In this document: positions 15,926 to 25,250 of the stretch, piece after piece | Layout of the letters: the number at the start of each line of letters is the position of its first letter | Position numbering within the stretch: the first letter of the stretch is position 1 | DNA from: Flavobacterium sp. CFS9 | GTDB lineage: Bacteria; Bacteroidota; Bacteroidia; Flavobacteriales; Flavobacteriaceae | Reading direction: 5' to 3' | DNA: 64,000 nucleotides | NCBI RefSeq assembly: GCF_041154745.1 | Contig: NZ_AP031573.1 | Span: 4,402,001 to 4,466,000, forward strand | Program-made: the position numbers and the translations under genes | The notes under the pieces: generated by a model | Told to the model about the DNA's origin: nothing | What the model saw: only the letters and a program-made list of their open reading frames with translations | Database searches by the model: none

Positions 15926-18277
15926 TTACCCCACAACATCTAATTTAGCAAATCTTAACAACAATTTCTTGATTCCGCCCACTTCAAATTTTATTTCAGC
16001 TTTTTTATCTGCTCCAACACCTTCCATATTGACGATTTCACCTTTTCCAAAACGTTCGTGCATCACTATATTTCCAATGGTGAGTTTATTATCAAACAAA
16101 TTGGCGGCACCGTTGTTTGGGCTGGTACCGGAAACGGGTTTTAATTTTCGAATATTCAAATCCGATTTTGGTTCGTTGGCCGTAACATGTTTAGGTGGTG
16201 TACTTCCTACTGGTTTTACCAGTCGTAGTTTCGACTTATCAATATCTCCGAAAATATCTCCATCGATTGGCGACTTGTAACGATAATTGGTTTCTGCCGG
16301 GGTTAAATATTCCAGGTATTGACCGTCAATTTCTTCAATAAAACGTGATGGCTCACTGTCTGTTAGTTTTCCCCAACGGTAACGTGACTGCGCGTAAGTC
16401 AGGTAAGCCTGATGTTCGGCGCGAGTAAGTGCTACATAAAACAAACGGCGTTCTTCTTCCAATTCACTACGTGTACTCATACTCATCGCACTTGGGAATA
16501 AATCTTCCTCCATTCCTACTACAAAAACGTGTGGGAATTCAAGTCCCTTAGCAAGGTGAATGGTCATTAATGCCACACGATCTTCATCAGAAGTATCTTT
16601 ATCTAAATCTGTAGCCAATGCCACATCTTCCATAAATTCAGACAATGCTCCTCTGGCACCATCAACCTCTTTTTGTCCTTCAGTAAAATCTTTTAAACCG
16701 TTTAAAAGCTCTTCAATGTTTTGAATTTTAGCCATTCCTTCCGGTGTGGCGTCTTTCTTTAATTCCTGAACAAGTCCCGTTTTCTTAGCGACATGATCTG
16801 TAACATAAAAAGCATCCTGATTCTGATCGATCACCTGAAAGCTTTGAATCATTGTAACAAAATCTTTTATTTTGTTTTTTGTTCCGGCATTTAGCTTTAA
16901 ATCGATTTTATCAATATTCACCATTACTTCCCAAATCGAACGTTTGTAATGATTGGCCGCTATCGTAAGTTTTTCGACCGTAGTATCGCCAATTCCACGT
17001 GCCGGATAATTGATTACACGAATCAACGCTTCTTCGTCTTTTGGGTTGATTACCAAACGAAGGTAGCACAAAACATCTTTGATCTCTTTACGTTGATAGA
17101 AGGATAATCCTCCGTAAATTCGGTACGGAATGTCGCGTTTTCGCAATGCGTCCTCCATGGCACGTGACTGTGCATTGGTACGATACAGGATTGCAAAAGA
17201 ACCATTATGTAATTGATTCTGCATTTTTTGTTCAAAAATCGTGCTGGCTACAAAACGCCCTTCCTCTGCATCTGTTAAACTTCGGTGGACTTTAATTTTT
17301 CCACCGGAATCATTTGCTGTCCAAACTACTTTATCCAGTTTGGTCTTATTGTGCTCCATGACAGTATTTGCTGCTTCCACAATATTTCGGGTAGAGCGGT
17401 AATTTTGCTCTAAACGAAACATGATTACACCTTCGTAATCTTTCTGAAAGTTCAGAATATTGTTGATGTTTGCTCCACGGAAGGCATAAATACTCTGAGC
17501 ATCATCACCTACCACACAAATGTTCTGAAATTTATCTGACAACGCTCTTACAATCAAATATTGAGAATGGTTTGTATCCTGGTACTCATCAACCAAAAGA
17601 TAACGAAAACGGTTCTGATACTTCGCTAAAACCTCAGGAAAACGAGTTAGTAATTCATTGGTTTTCAATAGTAAATCATCAAAATCCATAGCACCCGCTT
17701 TAAAACAGCGCTCTACATATTGCTGATAAATTTCTCCTAAACGCGGTCTTTTTGCCATAGCATCGGCTTCAACCAATTCAGGATTATTAAAGTAGGCTTT
17801 TACTGTAATCAAGCTGTTTTTATAGTTGGAAATACGGCCTAAAATCTGTTTTGGTTTGTAAATATCACGATCCAGCTGCATTTCTTTTATAATAGAAGAA
17901 ATCAGTCTGGCGGAATCCTGAGAATCATAAATCGTAAAATTGGAAGGATAACCTAAATGATCTGATTCGGCACGAAGAATACGTGCGAAAATCGAGTGAA
18001 AAGTCCCCATCCAGAGGTTTTTCGCTTCAGAAGCACCTACAATATCTGAGATCCTGTGCTTCATCTCGCGCGCTGCTTTATTTGTAAAAGTAAGCGATAA
18101 GATATTGAAAGCATCAACACCCTGCGCCATTAAATAGGCAATTCTAATTGTTAAAACACGGGTTTTTCCCGAACCTGCACCAGCAATAATAATCATTGGC
18201 CCGTCTTTTTTCAAAACGGGTTGTCTTTGCGCTTCATTGAGTTGATCAATGTACTTTTGCATGAAATTTTTCTCCAT
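15926..18277 (-). CDS. UvrD/PcrA-type superfamily 1 DNA helicase
   Basis: A 783-residue 3'-5' helicase. Motif order: Q-motif region LNEAQRQPV, Walker A AGAGSGKTRVL, motif Ia LSLTFTNKAAREM, motif II VDEYQDTN, motif III GDDAQSIYAFRGA, motif IV QNYRS, motif V IHLAKGLEFPHVFVVG and motif VI FYVALTRAE. The C-terminal tail ends in a Tudor-like module (GNIVMHERFGKGEIVNMEG), as in PcrA/UvrD, where it contacts RNA polymerase. It functions in nucleotide excision and mismatch repair. Two nearby Met codons exist (residues 1 and 6), so the start could be 15 bases shorter. Confidence 0.94.
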   Translation of the reverse strand: MEKNFMQKYIDQLNEAQRQPVLKKDGPMIIIAGAGSGKTRVLTIRIAYLMAQGVDAFNILSLTFTNKAAREMKHRISDIVGASEAKNLWMGTFHSIFARILRAESDHLGYPSNFTIYDSQDSARLISSIIKEMQLDRDIYKPKQILGRISNYKNSLITVKAYFNNPELVEADAMAKRPRLGEIYQQYVERCFKAGAMDFDDLLLKTNELLTRFPEVLAKYQNRFRYLLVDEYQDTNHSQYLIVRALSDKFQNICVVGDDAQSIYAFRGANINNILNFQKDYEGVIMFRLEQNYRSTRNIVEAANTVMEHNKTKLDKVVWTANDSGGKIKVHRSLTDAEEGRFVASTIFEQKMQNQLHNGSFAILYRTNAQSRAMEDALRKRDIPYRIYGGLSFYQRKEIKDVLCYLRLVINPKDEEALIRVINYPARGIGDTTVEKLTIAANHYKRSIWEVMVNIDKIDLKLNAGTKNKIKDFVTMIQSFQVIDQNQDAFYVTDHVAKKTGLVQELKKDATPEGMAKIQNIEELLNGLKDFTEGQKEVDGARGALSEFMEDVALATDLDKDTSDEDRVALMTIHLAKGLEFPHVFVVGMEEDLFPSAMSMSTRSELEEERRLFYVALTRAEHQAYLTYAQSRYRWGKLTDSEPSRFIEEIDGQYLEYLTPAETNYRYKSPIDGDIFGDIDKSKLRLVKPVGSTPPKHVTANEPKSDLNIRKLKPVSGTSPNNGAANLFDNKLTIGNIVMHERFGKGEIVNMEGVGADKKAEIKFEVGGIKKLLLRFAKLDVVG

Positions 18278-18528
18278 AGTGATGCAAAATTAAGAATTAA
18301 AGCTTTAATAAGCTACTAAGAAGCTAAGGTTCTCAGGTGTTAAGTTTTTTGTTTTTTCTAATGACCAAGATTATCAGATACTAAAGTTTTAATAGACAAG
18401 TTTATCTAAAATTTCAAGAGAGTTTAGAGTTAAGCTTACAAACGCATTATTTGATATTTGTTGCAAACTACTAGAAACGAAAACTTATGAAAACTTAGTC
18501 CCTCAGAACCTTAGTAACTCAGCACCTC

Positions 18529-19296
18529 TTATTTATAAAATACATCATACGAAAATCGTATTAATGTACCAATTACAACGATTAAAAAGAAGATACGAAT
18601 AAACCCGTTTCCTTTATTAATAGCAAGTTTTGCACCAAGCCATCCACCAAGTCCGTTACTGACAGCCATTGGAATTGCAATTGTCCAGATTATTTTTCCT
18701 TTCATCATAAACAAACAGATCGAACCGAAGTTGGTAGCCAAATTTACCATCTTAGCATTGGCTGAAGCATGAAGAAAATCAAATCCCAGTAATGCTATAA
18801 AAGCCACCACAAAAAAACTTCCGGTTCCGGGACCGATAAAACCGTCATAAAAGCCAACAATGATACTGATGACAACAGCATACAGTATTTGTATTCCAGC
18901 CGAATGATCTTTGGCTTCATGTTGTCCGAAGTTTTTCTTGGCATAAGTATAAATCAGTAGAAGGGATAACACAACCAATAATAGAGGTTTCATAAAATCA
19001 TTGCTGACATAAGTTAACAAGGTAGAGCCCAGAAATGCAGCCGGAACGGCCAGGCACATCATGATTATTAAAAGTCTCCATTGAATTACAACTTTTTTGA
19101 GATATTGAAAGGCTGCGAAAGAAGTTCCGGTAAAAGCCGGCAGTTTTAGCGTACCTATCACCGTAGAAACCGGTAAATTTGGCAATAGAATCAAACCCAT
19201 TGGTGTTTGAATTAATCCACCGCCACCTACTATAGCATCAATAAATCCTGCTGCAAAAGCAGCTAAACAAAGTAAAATTATAATGTAGGAGTCCAT
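18529..19296 (-). CDS. TSUP-family membrane transporter (TauE/SafE)
   Basis: A 255-residue membrane protein with seven to eight hydrophobic segments. The first holds the family mark AAFAAGFIDAIVGGGGLIQTP, and the second half repeats it as GFYDGFIGPGTGSFF, the pseudo-twofold TSUP pattern. Members move sulfite, sulfoacetate or other organosulfonates and related anions across the inner membrane. The substrate cannot be told here because no sulfur gene is next to it. It is a single gene in the minus direction, upstream of a divergent DUF7935-like gene. Confidence 0.92.
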   Translation of the reverse strand: MDSYIIILLCLAAFAAGFIDAIVGGGGLIQTPMGLILLPNLPVSTVIGTLKLPAFTGTSFAAFQYLKKVVIQWRLLIIMMCLAVPAAFLGSTLLTYVSNDFMKPLLLVVLSLLLIYTYAKKNFGQHEAKDHSAGIQILYAVVISIIVGFYDGFIGPGTGSFFVVAFIALLGFDFLHASANAKMVNLATNFGSICLFMMKGKIIWTIAIPMAVSNGLGGWLGAKLAINKGNGFIRIFFLIVVIGTLIRFSYDVFYK

Positions 19297-19420
19297 TCCG
19301 ATTGTATTTGAAGTGATTTAAAAATCTCATCACAAAAGTAGGCTTCCAGTTTATTTATTACAATAATTTTAAAGTGGATTTCTCCCCGAAAAGTATATTT
19401 TTGCTAAAAATTTAAACCCA

Positions 19421-19942
19421 ATGGATTTTACAAGAATTATAGAATTAGCCAGTTACACTTTGCCTGCTGTCGTGACCGGATTTGTTGCCTACAGTTTTTT
19501 TGAACTGCACATTAAGAATTTCGACAAAAAGCGTAATTTTTTGCTTAACAAAGAAGCACATAAAGAATCGTTACCTATACGTTTGCAAGCTTACGAGCGT
19601 ATGACTTTATATTTGGAACGCATCAACCTGACTAAATTATTGATCAGAATCGCTCCAATCTCAAATGAAAAACACGATTACGAGAATTTCGTAATCGATC
19701 AGATTGAACAAGAATTTGAGCACAATCTAACGCAACAAATTTATATGTCAGATGAATGCTGGACGATTATTACCACAGCAAAAAATTCAACCATACAGAT
19801 CATCCGTAAAACTGCTATGAGTGATCGCGTAGACAGTGCCGATAAATTGCGTGAGGTCATTTTAAATGACTTATTAGAGAAACAATCTCCAAGTAATGCA
19901 GCTTTAGCGTTTATCAAGAATGAAGTAGCGGAACTTTTCTAG
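19421..19942 (+). CDS. conserved Bacteroidota protein with one membrane helix (DUF7935-like)
   Basis: A 173-residue protein. One N-terminal hydrophobic helix (ASYTLPAVVTGFVAYSFFEL, residues 9-28) is followed by a soluble, charged, largely helical domain. Recognisable conserved pieces are LPIRLQAYERMTLYLERINL and QIEQEFEHNLTQQIYMSDECW. I associate it with an uncharacterised Bacteroidota family (DUF7935). A TATTTTTG -7 box at 19396-19403 ends 17 bases before the ATG. It is a single gene, convergent with the patatin gene, with a palindromic repeat between. Confidence 0.75.
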   Translation: MDFTRIIELASYTLPAVVTGFVAYSFFELHIKNFDKKRNFLLNKEAHKESLPIRLQAYERMTLYLERINLTKLLIRIAPISNEKHDYENFVIDQIEQEFEHNLTQQIYMSDECWTIITTAKNSTIQIIRKTAMSDRVDSADKLREVILNDLLEKQSPSNAALAFIKNEVAELF

Positions 19943-19949
19943 ATATTTG

Positions 19950-20060
19950 GAATTTTAGATTGTTAGATTTTTAGACTGACTTAGACTACTTTGATTCTGA
20001 AATTAAATCTTATGATGAGTTCTTTTCCTGTCTTTCGAATAATCTAACAATCTATAAAGT
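19950..20060. repeat. stuttered inverted repeat between convergent genes
   Basis: The left arm has TTAGATTGTTAGATTTTTAG, and the right arm has AATCTAACAATCTATAAAGT, which is nearly its complement. The middle shares GACTTAGACTA-type words with the spacer at 24520-24662. It may act as a bidirectional terminator for the two convergent genes. Confidence 0.65.
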
Positions 20061-20070
20061 CTAAGAAAGA

Positions 20071-20970
20071 CTATCTGTTATCACTCATAACTTCAGATTT
20101 ATTCTGAGCATATTCAAAACCTTGTTCCCACCACTCTTTCATAACTTCCTGATTGAAGATAAGGGCGTTATCTGTTAGTTTAGTTGGGGTATAATACAGA
20201 TTGAGTTTTACATTTTTATTGTTGGCCAGAAGCTTCCCGATAGTAATATCATGTTTTTCGACCTGATCTAAAGCAATTCGGAACAAATCGATCATTAAAG
20301 AAAACGGATTTTTACCGATGACCGTTCTATCCATATTTACCTCGGTTTCCAAAATGATGACATCAATTTCTGTTGCCCCGCGATTAATGGCTTCACGAAT
20401 AGGTACTAAACTCGCAAATCCTCCATCGCCATATTCGTAGTTGTTTTTCTCAACAAGACTCATAAAAGGAACATAATTACTGGAAATCCAAGACCATTCG
20501 CAGAATTCTTCATAGCTACAATCTTTTACAGATTTGTATTCTGCTTCATTTTTGGTAAAATTAGTTACCGTTATGACTATGTCACTATTCAGTTTTTTAA
20601 GTTTATTGAAATCTGATATTGAGAAATTATTTTTAATATATCTCTTTAAACCTTTACTTTCACCAAAAGTCCGTTTTCCCTTGAAAAACTGACGTAATAC
20701 GTTAAAATGATTTATGGTTACAATGTCAACTCCGTCCTTGTTTTTAACGACAAACGGACAAATATTAAAAATACTGCCCATGGTAACATTGGTATAAACA
20801 GAGTGAATTTTTTTAATGTGTCCTAAGGCTAAATGAGGTATTAGCAAACTACCTGTAGAAGTCCCTATGAACAAATCATACTCGTGATTCTTTTCTTCAA
20901 TCAGATATTGTGCAACACCGCCGGCAAATGCCCCTTTACTTCCTCCACCAGAAATAACCAATGCTCTCAT
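20071..20970 (-). CDS. patatin-like phospholipase
   Basis: A 299-residue patatin-fold lipid acyl hydrolase. The oxyanion glycine loop GGGSKGAFAGGV, the nucleophile elbow GTSTGS (catalytic Ser) and the dyad Asp in DGGFASLVP are all visible, so it should be active. No signal peptide is evident; cytosolic or membrane-surface. The frame extends 15 residues upstream, but that part is made of repeat-derived sequence (TTTTGAGTTTTGAGTT), so the ATG at 20970 before RALVISGGG is preferred. Substrates of this bacterial branch are not established. Confidence 0.9.
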   Translation of the reverse strand: MRALVISGGGSKGAFAGGVAQYLIEEKNHEYDLFIGTSTGSLLIPHLALGHIKKIHSVYTNVTMGSIFNICPFVVKNKDGVDIVTINHFNVLRQFFKGKRTFGESKGLKRYIKNNFSISDFNKLKKLNSDIVITVTNFTKNEAEYKSVKDCSYEEFCEWSWISSNYVPFMSLVEKNNYEYGDGGFASLVPIREAINRGATEIDVIILETEVNMDRTVIGKNPFSLMIDLFRIALDQVEKHDITIGKLLANNKNVKLNLYYTPTKLTDNALIFNQEVMKEWWEQGFEYAQNKSEVMSDNR

Positions 20971-21068
20971 ATGTTTTAAGTTATGCGTTTTGAGTTTTGA
21001 GTTAAAAGTATTCACTAATACTATTTTTACGATTACTCAACTCTATTTTTTATTAATATTAAAAATTG

Positions 21069-23141
21069 CTATTTCTTCACTTCCTCTGCCAACAAACGTT
21101 TCAGTTGAAATTGTTCATCGGGGTTTAAATTAGTCAAAATTCTTTCAAACGAAGCACGCATATCTGTATTTTTTAGTAAAAGTCGGATTGTGTCTCTCCC
21201 AAACTTTGAAAATTGCCACATGTGATGAGTTGTTGCCGAAACTAAGTTGGTTAAAACAGCATCGTTGATAATCTTAAAAGCAATAAGTTTCTCCAAAGCA
21301 TTTTGTCTGGTTGTCGCTTCGTATTTTGCAGAAGAAAAAGCGATTAGCTCTGAAATTAAGGCTTCTGAATCATTAGCGTAATTAGTTGTTGAAAGTGCTA
21401 AGGATAACCATAGCGTTCTTAGATTGTAGTCATTGAAACCAATCCAATTTTTTGATTTATCCAAATATCGGGTGCGATGCTCAGGAAAATTTCTCCACAG
21501 CCAATACAAAGCAACTTCTTGTGTTTGATATGATTTGTCGTCAAGCAAGCTTTCGTATTCTACTCTAAAATCTTCCGGAATTTTAGTCAAAGTAGCCACA
21601 ACTGCCTGTCGAACCTGAAGGTTATTCGTTTTCAGAGCTTGTAACAATAATGCTTTCTTTGATTCGTATTTTTCGTTTTCTAATTGATTAACAATGGATT
21701 CTTTTACAGAATAGTAAATATCTGAATCTAAAGTTTTACTTAAAAAAGATTCTTTCTCTGCTAAAGCTGTCTTTTTTAGTTTATCTACTTCTAATCGAAC
21801 CTGAATTGATTTGTTTTTACTCAATAAAGCGTTTGCTGTTGGCGTATCAAAAACTGTAGATTCCAGCCAGGTTTTCTGAAATTTTTCCAAATCAAAATCG
21901 GAGACCTTTTTAATTTCATCGAAGAAGTCTTGGGTGTTTACTGTTTGATAAGCGTATTTTTTAAGATAACTTTTTATGGCTTTTTTGAAGGCTTTATCGC
22001 CAATGGATTCGTGCAATACAAACAAAGCCCAGGCTCCTTTTTCATAAAAAGTCAAAGAACTTGCTTTTGCATTTAAAACCGGAATCGAATCAGTTCTGGA
22101 GGCAAATTTTAACTGCTGTGCGGTATCGTATAATTTGGAGTAGAAAAAATCATCTCCGTAAATTTCTTTTTCGGCCAGAGCTGCAAAATAAGTAGCAAAA
22201 CCTTCCTGAAGCCAATGATGCGTACTGCTTTCAGCTGTAATTAGATCCCCAAACCAATGATGTGCCAGCTCATGTGCATCTACATTGGTATAATTCCGAT
22301 CTTCAAAACCAATAGAATCCACTACATATCGGGTAGCAAAAAGCGTTGAAGTTGTGTTTTCCATACCGGCATATAAGAAATCACGAACCGGAATTTCGCG
22401 GTAGATTTCCCAAGGGTATTTAACTCCTATTTCTTTCTCCAGAAAATCAAAAATACGCTTCGAGTAACGATACGTCGGTTCAAAACGATCTGCATCTTTG
22501 TTTTCCAGATAATATTCTAACGGAATTCTGGATTTTGCCTTTAGCTCTTTCTTATCATACTTTCCAATTGCAAGCATTAACAGATAAGAACTCATCGGCT
22601 TGTCCATTTTATACTGCCAATGAGTTTGATTGCCATTATTTGTTTTATTTACTAAAACACCATTCAAAATCACCTGATATGCAGTATTGTAAGTAATTCC
22701 TAAGCTAAAAACCATCTTTTCATTGACGTCATCAAAACTTGGAAACCAGTTACTGGTATACCTTCCCTGCCCTTGTGTCCAGATTTGTACTTCGGAATTA
22801 TCCATATTCACAAAATACAGGGCTTGTTTTGGTTTGGCACTGTACCGAAAAGTAAGATGATTTTCTCCCTTTTGAAAATTACCTACAACTTTCAATTCTT
22901 TATCAGTACTTATAAAAACAACTTCTTTGTTGTCAATTTGAACATTAGAAAAGGTCATGTTTTTTGCATCAATCCTGATCGTATCAATGGGCTTTAGAAT
23001 CTCAAATTGATAATCGACTGTACCTGAAATTGTTTTTTCGACAGCATTCACAGACAATTGTCCGGAAACGGATTTAAAATCAACAAATTGTGTTTGCTGT
23101 GCAAAAGTAAAAGCGGTAAAAAATAGAAGAATGTATTTCAT
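21069..23141 (-). CDS. M1-family metallopeptidase (aminopeptidase N-like)
   Basis: A 690-residue secreted zinc aminopeptidase. The signal peptide is short (MKYILLFFTAFTFAQQ). The exopeptidase GAMEN-type motif appears as AGMENTTSTLFA, followed by HELAHHWFGDL and the third ligand in LQEGFATYFAALAEKE. A thermolysin-like domain and a C-terminal HEAT-like helical region follow, matching the M1 layout though shorter than E. coli PepN. It probably acts in the periplasm on peptides. Its start faces the Dph6-like gene, whose ATG lies 95 bases away. Confidence 0.94.
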   Translation of the reverse strand: MKYILLFFTAFTFAQQTQFVDFKSVSGQLSVNAVEKTISGTVDYQFEILKPIDTIRIDAKNMTFSNVQIDNKEVVFISTDKELKVVGNFQKGENHLTFRYSAKPKQALYFVNMDNSEVQIWTQGQGRYTSNWFPSFDDVNEKMVFSLGITYNTAYQVILNGVLVNKTNNGNQTHWQYKMDKPMSSYLLMLAIGKYDKKELKAKSRIPLEYYLENKDADRFEPTYRYSKRIFDFLEKEIGVKYPWEIYREIPVRDFLYAGMENTTSTLFATRYVVDSIGFEDRNYTNVDAHELAHHWFGDLITAESSTHHWLQEGFATYFAALAEKEIYGDDFFYSKLYDTAQQLKFASRTDSIPVLNAKASSLTFYEKGAWALFVLHESIGDKAFKKAIKSYLKKYAYQTVNTQDFFDEIKKVSDFDLEKFQKTWLESTVFDTPTANALLSKNKSIQVRLEVDKLKKTALAEKESFLSKTLDSDIYYSVKESIVNQLENEKYESKKALLLQALKTNNLQVRQAVVATLTKIPEDFRVEYESLLDDKSYQTQEVALYWLWRNFPEHRTRYLDKSKNWIGFNDYNLRTLWLSLALSTTNYANDSEALISELIAFSSAKYEATTRQNALEKLIAFKIINDAVLTNLVSATTHHMWQFSKFGRDTIRLLLKNTDMRASFERILTNLNPDEQFQLKRLLAEEVKK

Positions 23142-23235
23142 TGAACCAAAATTGAGGGCGAAATTCCAAAGTTACAAAGGTTTGACAAACAAATCGAATG
23201 AAAGTTGTAAGTTTACGATACAAAATTACAACAGC

Positions 23236-23973
23236 ATGCCAATACCTAAAAAAGCGTTATTCAACTGGAGCAGTGGAAAAGATTCTGCTCTTGCCCTATA
23301 TAAAATTTTACAAAATCCTGACTTCAAAATTGAATGTTTACTGACCAGTGTTAATCAGCAGTATCAGCGAATTTCAATGCATGGTGTTCGTGTCGAATTA
23401 TTGGAAGCACAAGCGAAAAGTCTCGGTTTGCCTTTGAAAATAATGCAAATCCCTGAGATGCCCACAATGGAAACCTATGAAGATGTTATGAATCAAACCT
23501 TAGCTGAATTAAAAAGTCAGGGCATCACACATTCAATTTTTGGGGATATTTTTCTGGAAGATTTACGAAAGTATCGCGAAACTCAATTGGCTAAAATAGG
23601 TTTTGAAGGTGTATTCCCTCTTTGGAAAATTCCGACTCAGGATTTAATACAGAAATTTATTGCCCTTGGGTTTAAAACGATTGTGGTATGCGTGAACGAA
23701 CGTTTTTTAGATAAAAGTTTTGTGGGACGCATTATCGATCAGGATTTCATTAATGACTTACCTGAAAATGTGGATGTTTGCGGCGAAAACGGTGAATTTC
23801 ATACTTTTACTTTTGATGGTCCAATTTTCTCTGAACCTGTTTCTTTTGAGATAGGTGAAATCGTTTATCGCAAGTATGAAAAACCTAAAGCGCAGGAAAC
23901 CTCAAATACAGCTTGCGATACCAATTCCAATGATGCTTTTGATTTTGGCTTTTGGTATTGCGATTTAGTTTAA
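23236..23973 (+). CDS. Dph6-type ATP-pyrophosphatase (diphthine-ammonia-ligase-like)
   Basis: A 245-residue PP-loop protein. The N-terminal ATP loop is NWSSGKDSALALYKIL (SxGKDS). Further family marks are MHGVRVELLEAQAKSLGLP and GDIFLEDLRKYRE, then VDVCGENGEFHTFTFDGPIF. It belongs to the adenine nucleotide alpha hydrolase / Dph6 family. Bacteria lack diphthamide, so the true substrate is unknown, and some relatives are tied to B12 or amide biosynthesis. The start is ATG 23236; the longer frame from 23131 overlaps the divergent peptidase gene. The 24021 gene follows in the same direction 47 bases on. Confidence 0.85.
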   Translation: MPIPKKALFNWSSGKDSALALYKILQNPDFKIECLLTSVNQQYQRISMHGVRVELLEAQAKSLGLPLKIMQIPEMPTMETYEDVMNQTLAELKSQGITHSIFGDIFLEDLRKYRETQLAKIGFEGVFPLWKIPTQDLIQKFIALGFKTIVVCVNERFLDKSFVGRIIDQDFINDLPENVDVCGENGEFHTFTFDGPIFSEPVSFEIGEIVYRKYEKPKAQETSNTACDTNSNDAFDFGFWYCDLV

Positions 23974-24020
23974 AATCTGTAGACAACCAATTAGATTAAT
24001 TCATCAATCAAAATATATTC

Positions 24021-24518
24021 ATGAAGGAAAATCCAGAATTAAGCAAAATTTTATCTTTTCTAACTGAGATCGGAATAGATGTAGTTGAAAAGAAATTGAA
24101 TGATACTTTTCTGCCGGGCTTAGATTTAGGTCCGAATTGTGTTATTATTGATTATGTTAAACTACTATACCCGGGAGATATTCTACATGAAGCTGGGCAT
24201 CTTGCGGTAACTCCTGCTTCCGACAGAAAACTCGTTGGAACGGAGAAAATGGCCTCCGACTGGCCCACTGAAGCCGAAGAAATGGGCGCTATTTTATGGT
24301 CGTTTGCCGCATGCACTCATTTAAAATTACCATTAGAGCTGGTTTTTCATCCTAATGGTTATAAAAATGATTCTGAATGGCTGATCTCTAATTTTACTAC
24401 AGGAAATTATATCGGTCTGCCTTTTCTCGAATGGATCGGTCTTGCTTTAGGAAGTGATCGTGCCGAAAAAGAGGGAAAACCGGCTTTTCCGATGATGTTA
24501 AAATGGATTAGGGAGTAG
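24021..24518 (+). CDS. uncharacterised protein with an HExxH-like motif
   Basis: A 165-residue protein that I cannot place in a named family. It has ILHEAGHLAVTP at about residues 55-66, an HExxH pattern typical of zincin metallopeptidases. A conserved-looking acidic stretch WPTEAEEMGAILWSFAA follows about 28 residues later, and its glutamates could supply a third ligand. It has no signal peptide or clear membrane helix. It sits behind the Dph6-like gene with 47 bases between, so the two may be co-transcribed. A palindromic repeat begins right after the stop. Confidence 0.8.
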   Translation: MKENPELSKILSFLTEIGIDVVEKKLNDTFLPGLDLGPNCVIIDYVKLLYPGDILHEAGHLAVTPASDRKLVGTEKMASDWPTEAEEMGAILWSFAACTHLKLPLELVFHPNGYKNDSEWLISNFTTGNYIGLPFLEWIGLALGSDRAEKEGKPAFPMMLKWIRE

Positions 24519-24519
24519 A

Positions 24520-24662
24520 TAGATTGCTAGATTTTTGGATTGTTAGACTAGCTTAGACTATTTAGATCTTACGAAGAATTAATTCCAAAAAACTAGTTTC
24601 GGGACTCTGTCTGATTCTCATTTCTTCAATCAAGGCCCAAAATCCAAAAATCTAAAGATCTA
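24520..24662. repeat. stuttered inverted repeat related to 19950-20060
   Basis: The left arm AGATTTTTGGATTGTTAGAC is answered on the right by AAAATCCAAAAATCTAAAG. The word GCTTAGACTA near the left arm also occurs in similar form at 19978-19990. It again lies between convergent genes. Confidence 0.65.
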
Positions 24663-25199
24663 AACATACATATTGAGCAAATTAGTAACAGTATTCAGAT
24701 TGCGCATTGTTCCTATTACATTTAGTTTTTTCTCAATGTATTTCAGTTCCAATCTTGTTTTTCCGGCACCAATATCATACTTAATATATATGCGGTTTTC
24801 ATCAATACTGGCTTCATCGGGCTTAAATTGGCTTATTTTTAAATCGTGGATGCTTTCTTTTTTCAAGGCAATCGAGACAAAAACGATGTAGAGTTTCTTG
24901 ATATCAATATCTTTTTCTTTTAAAAATGGATTATTGGAGAAGCACAATTCCAGATCTTCTTTCGCAATTACAATTACGGGAACTTCGTGTCCAAAAACTT
25001 TAAAAATTTCCTGTTTGATCATAAAACCTACTTTTGAAGCACTTTCTTCTTCTGTATCCACAAATACATTTCCAGACTGCAGATAAGTGCGTACGTTTTG
25101 AAAGCCCATGTTTTCTAACATTGTTTTCAAGGCTTCCATTTTTATCATGTTGTGACCGGAAACGTTGATCCCGCGTAAAAGTGCTAAATGTGTAGTCAT
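24660..25199 (-). CDS. DUF1697 domain protein
   Basis: A 179-residue member of the DUF1697 family, close to the usual 180. The family start is clear: HLALLRGINVSGHNMIKMEAL, then MGFQNVRTYLQSGNVFVD. The end reads KLNVIGTMRNLNTVTNLL, also typical (the TxRNxxT motif). The fold is RRM-like, and the function is unknown. Cytosolic, single gene. Confidence 0.93.
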   Translation of the reverse strand: MTTHLALLRGINVSGHNMIKMEALKTMLENMGFQNVRTYLQSGNVFVDTEEESASKVGFMIKQEIFKVFGHEVPVIVIAKEDLELCFSNNPFLKEKDIDIKKLYIVFVSIALKKESIHDLKISQFKPDEASIDENRIYIKYDIGAGKTRLELKYIEKKLNVIGTMRNLNTVTNLLNMYV

Positions 25200-25250
25200 T
25201 TTTATAAATTTTATTCAAAGATAGAAATTTCGATTTTGTAGAGATCTCAA

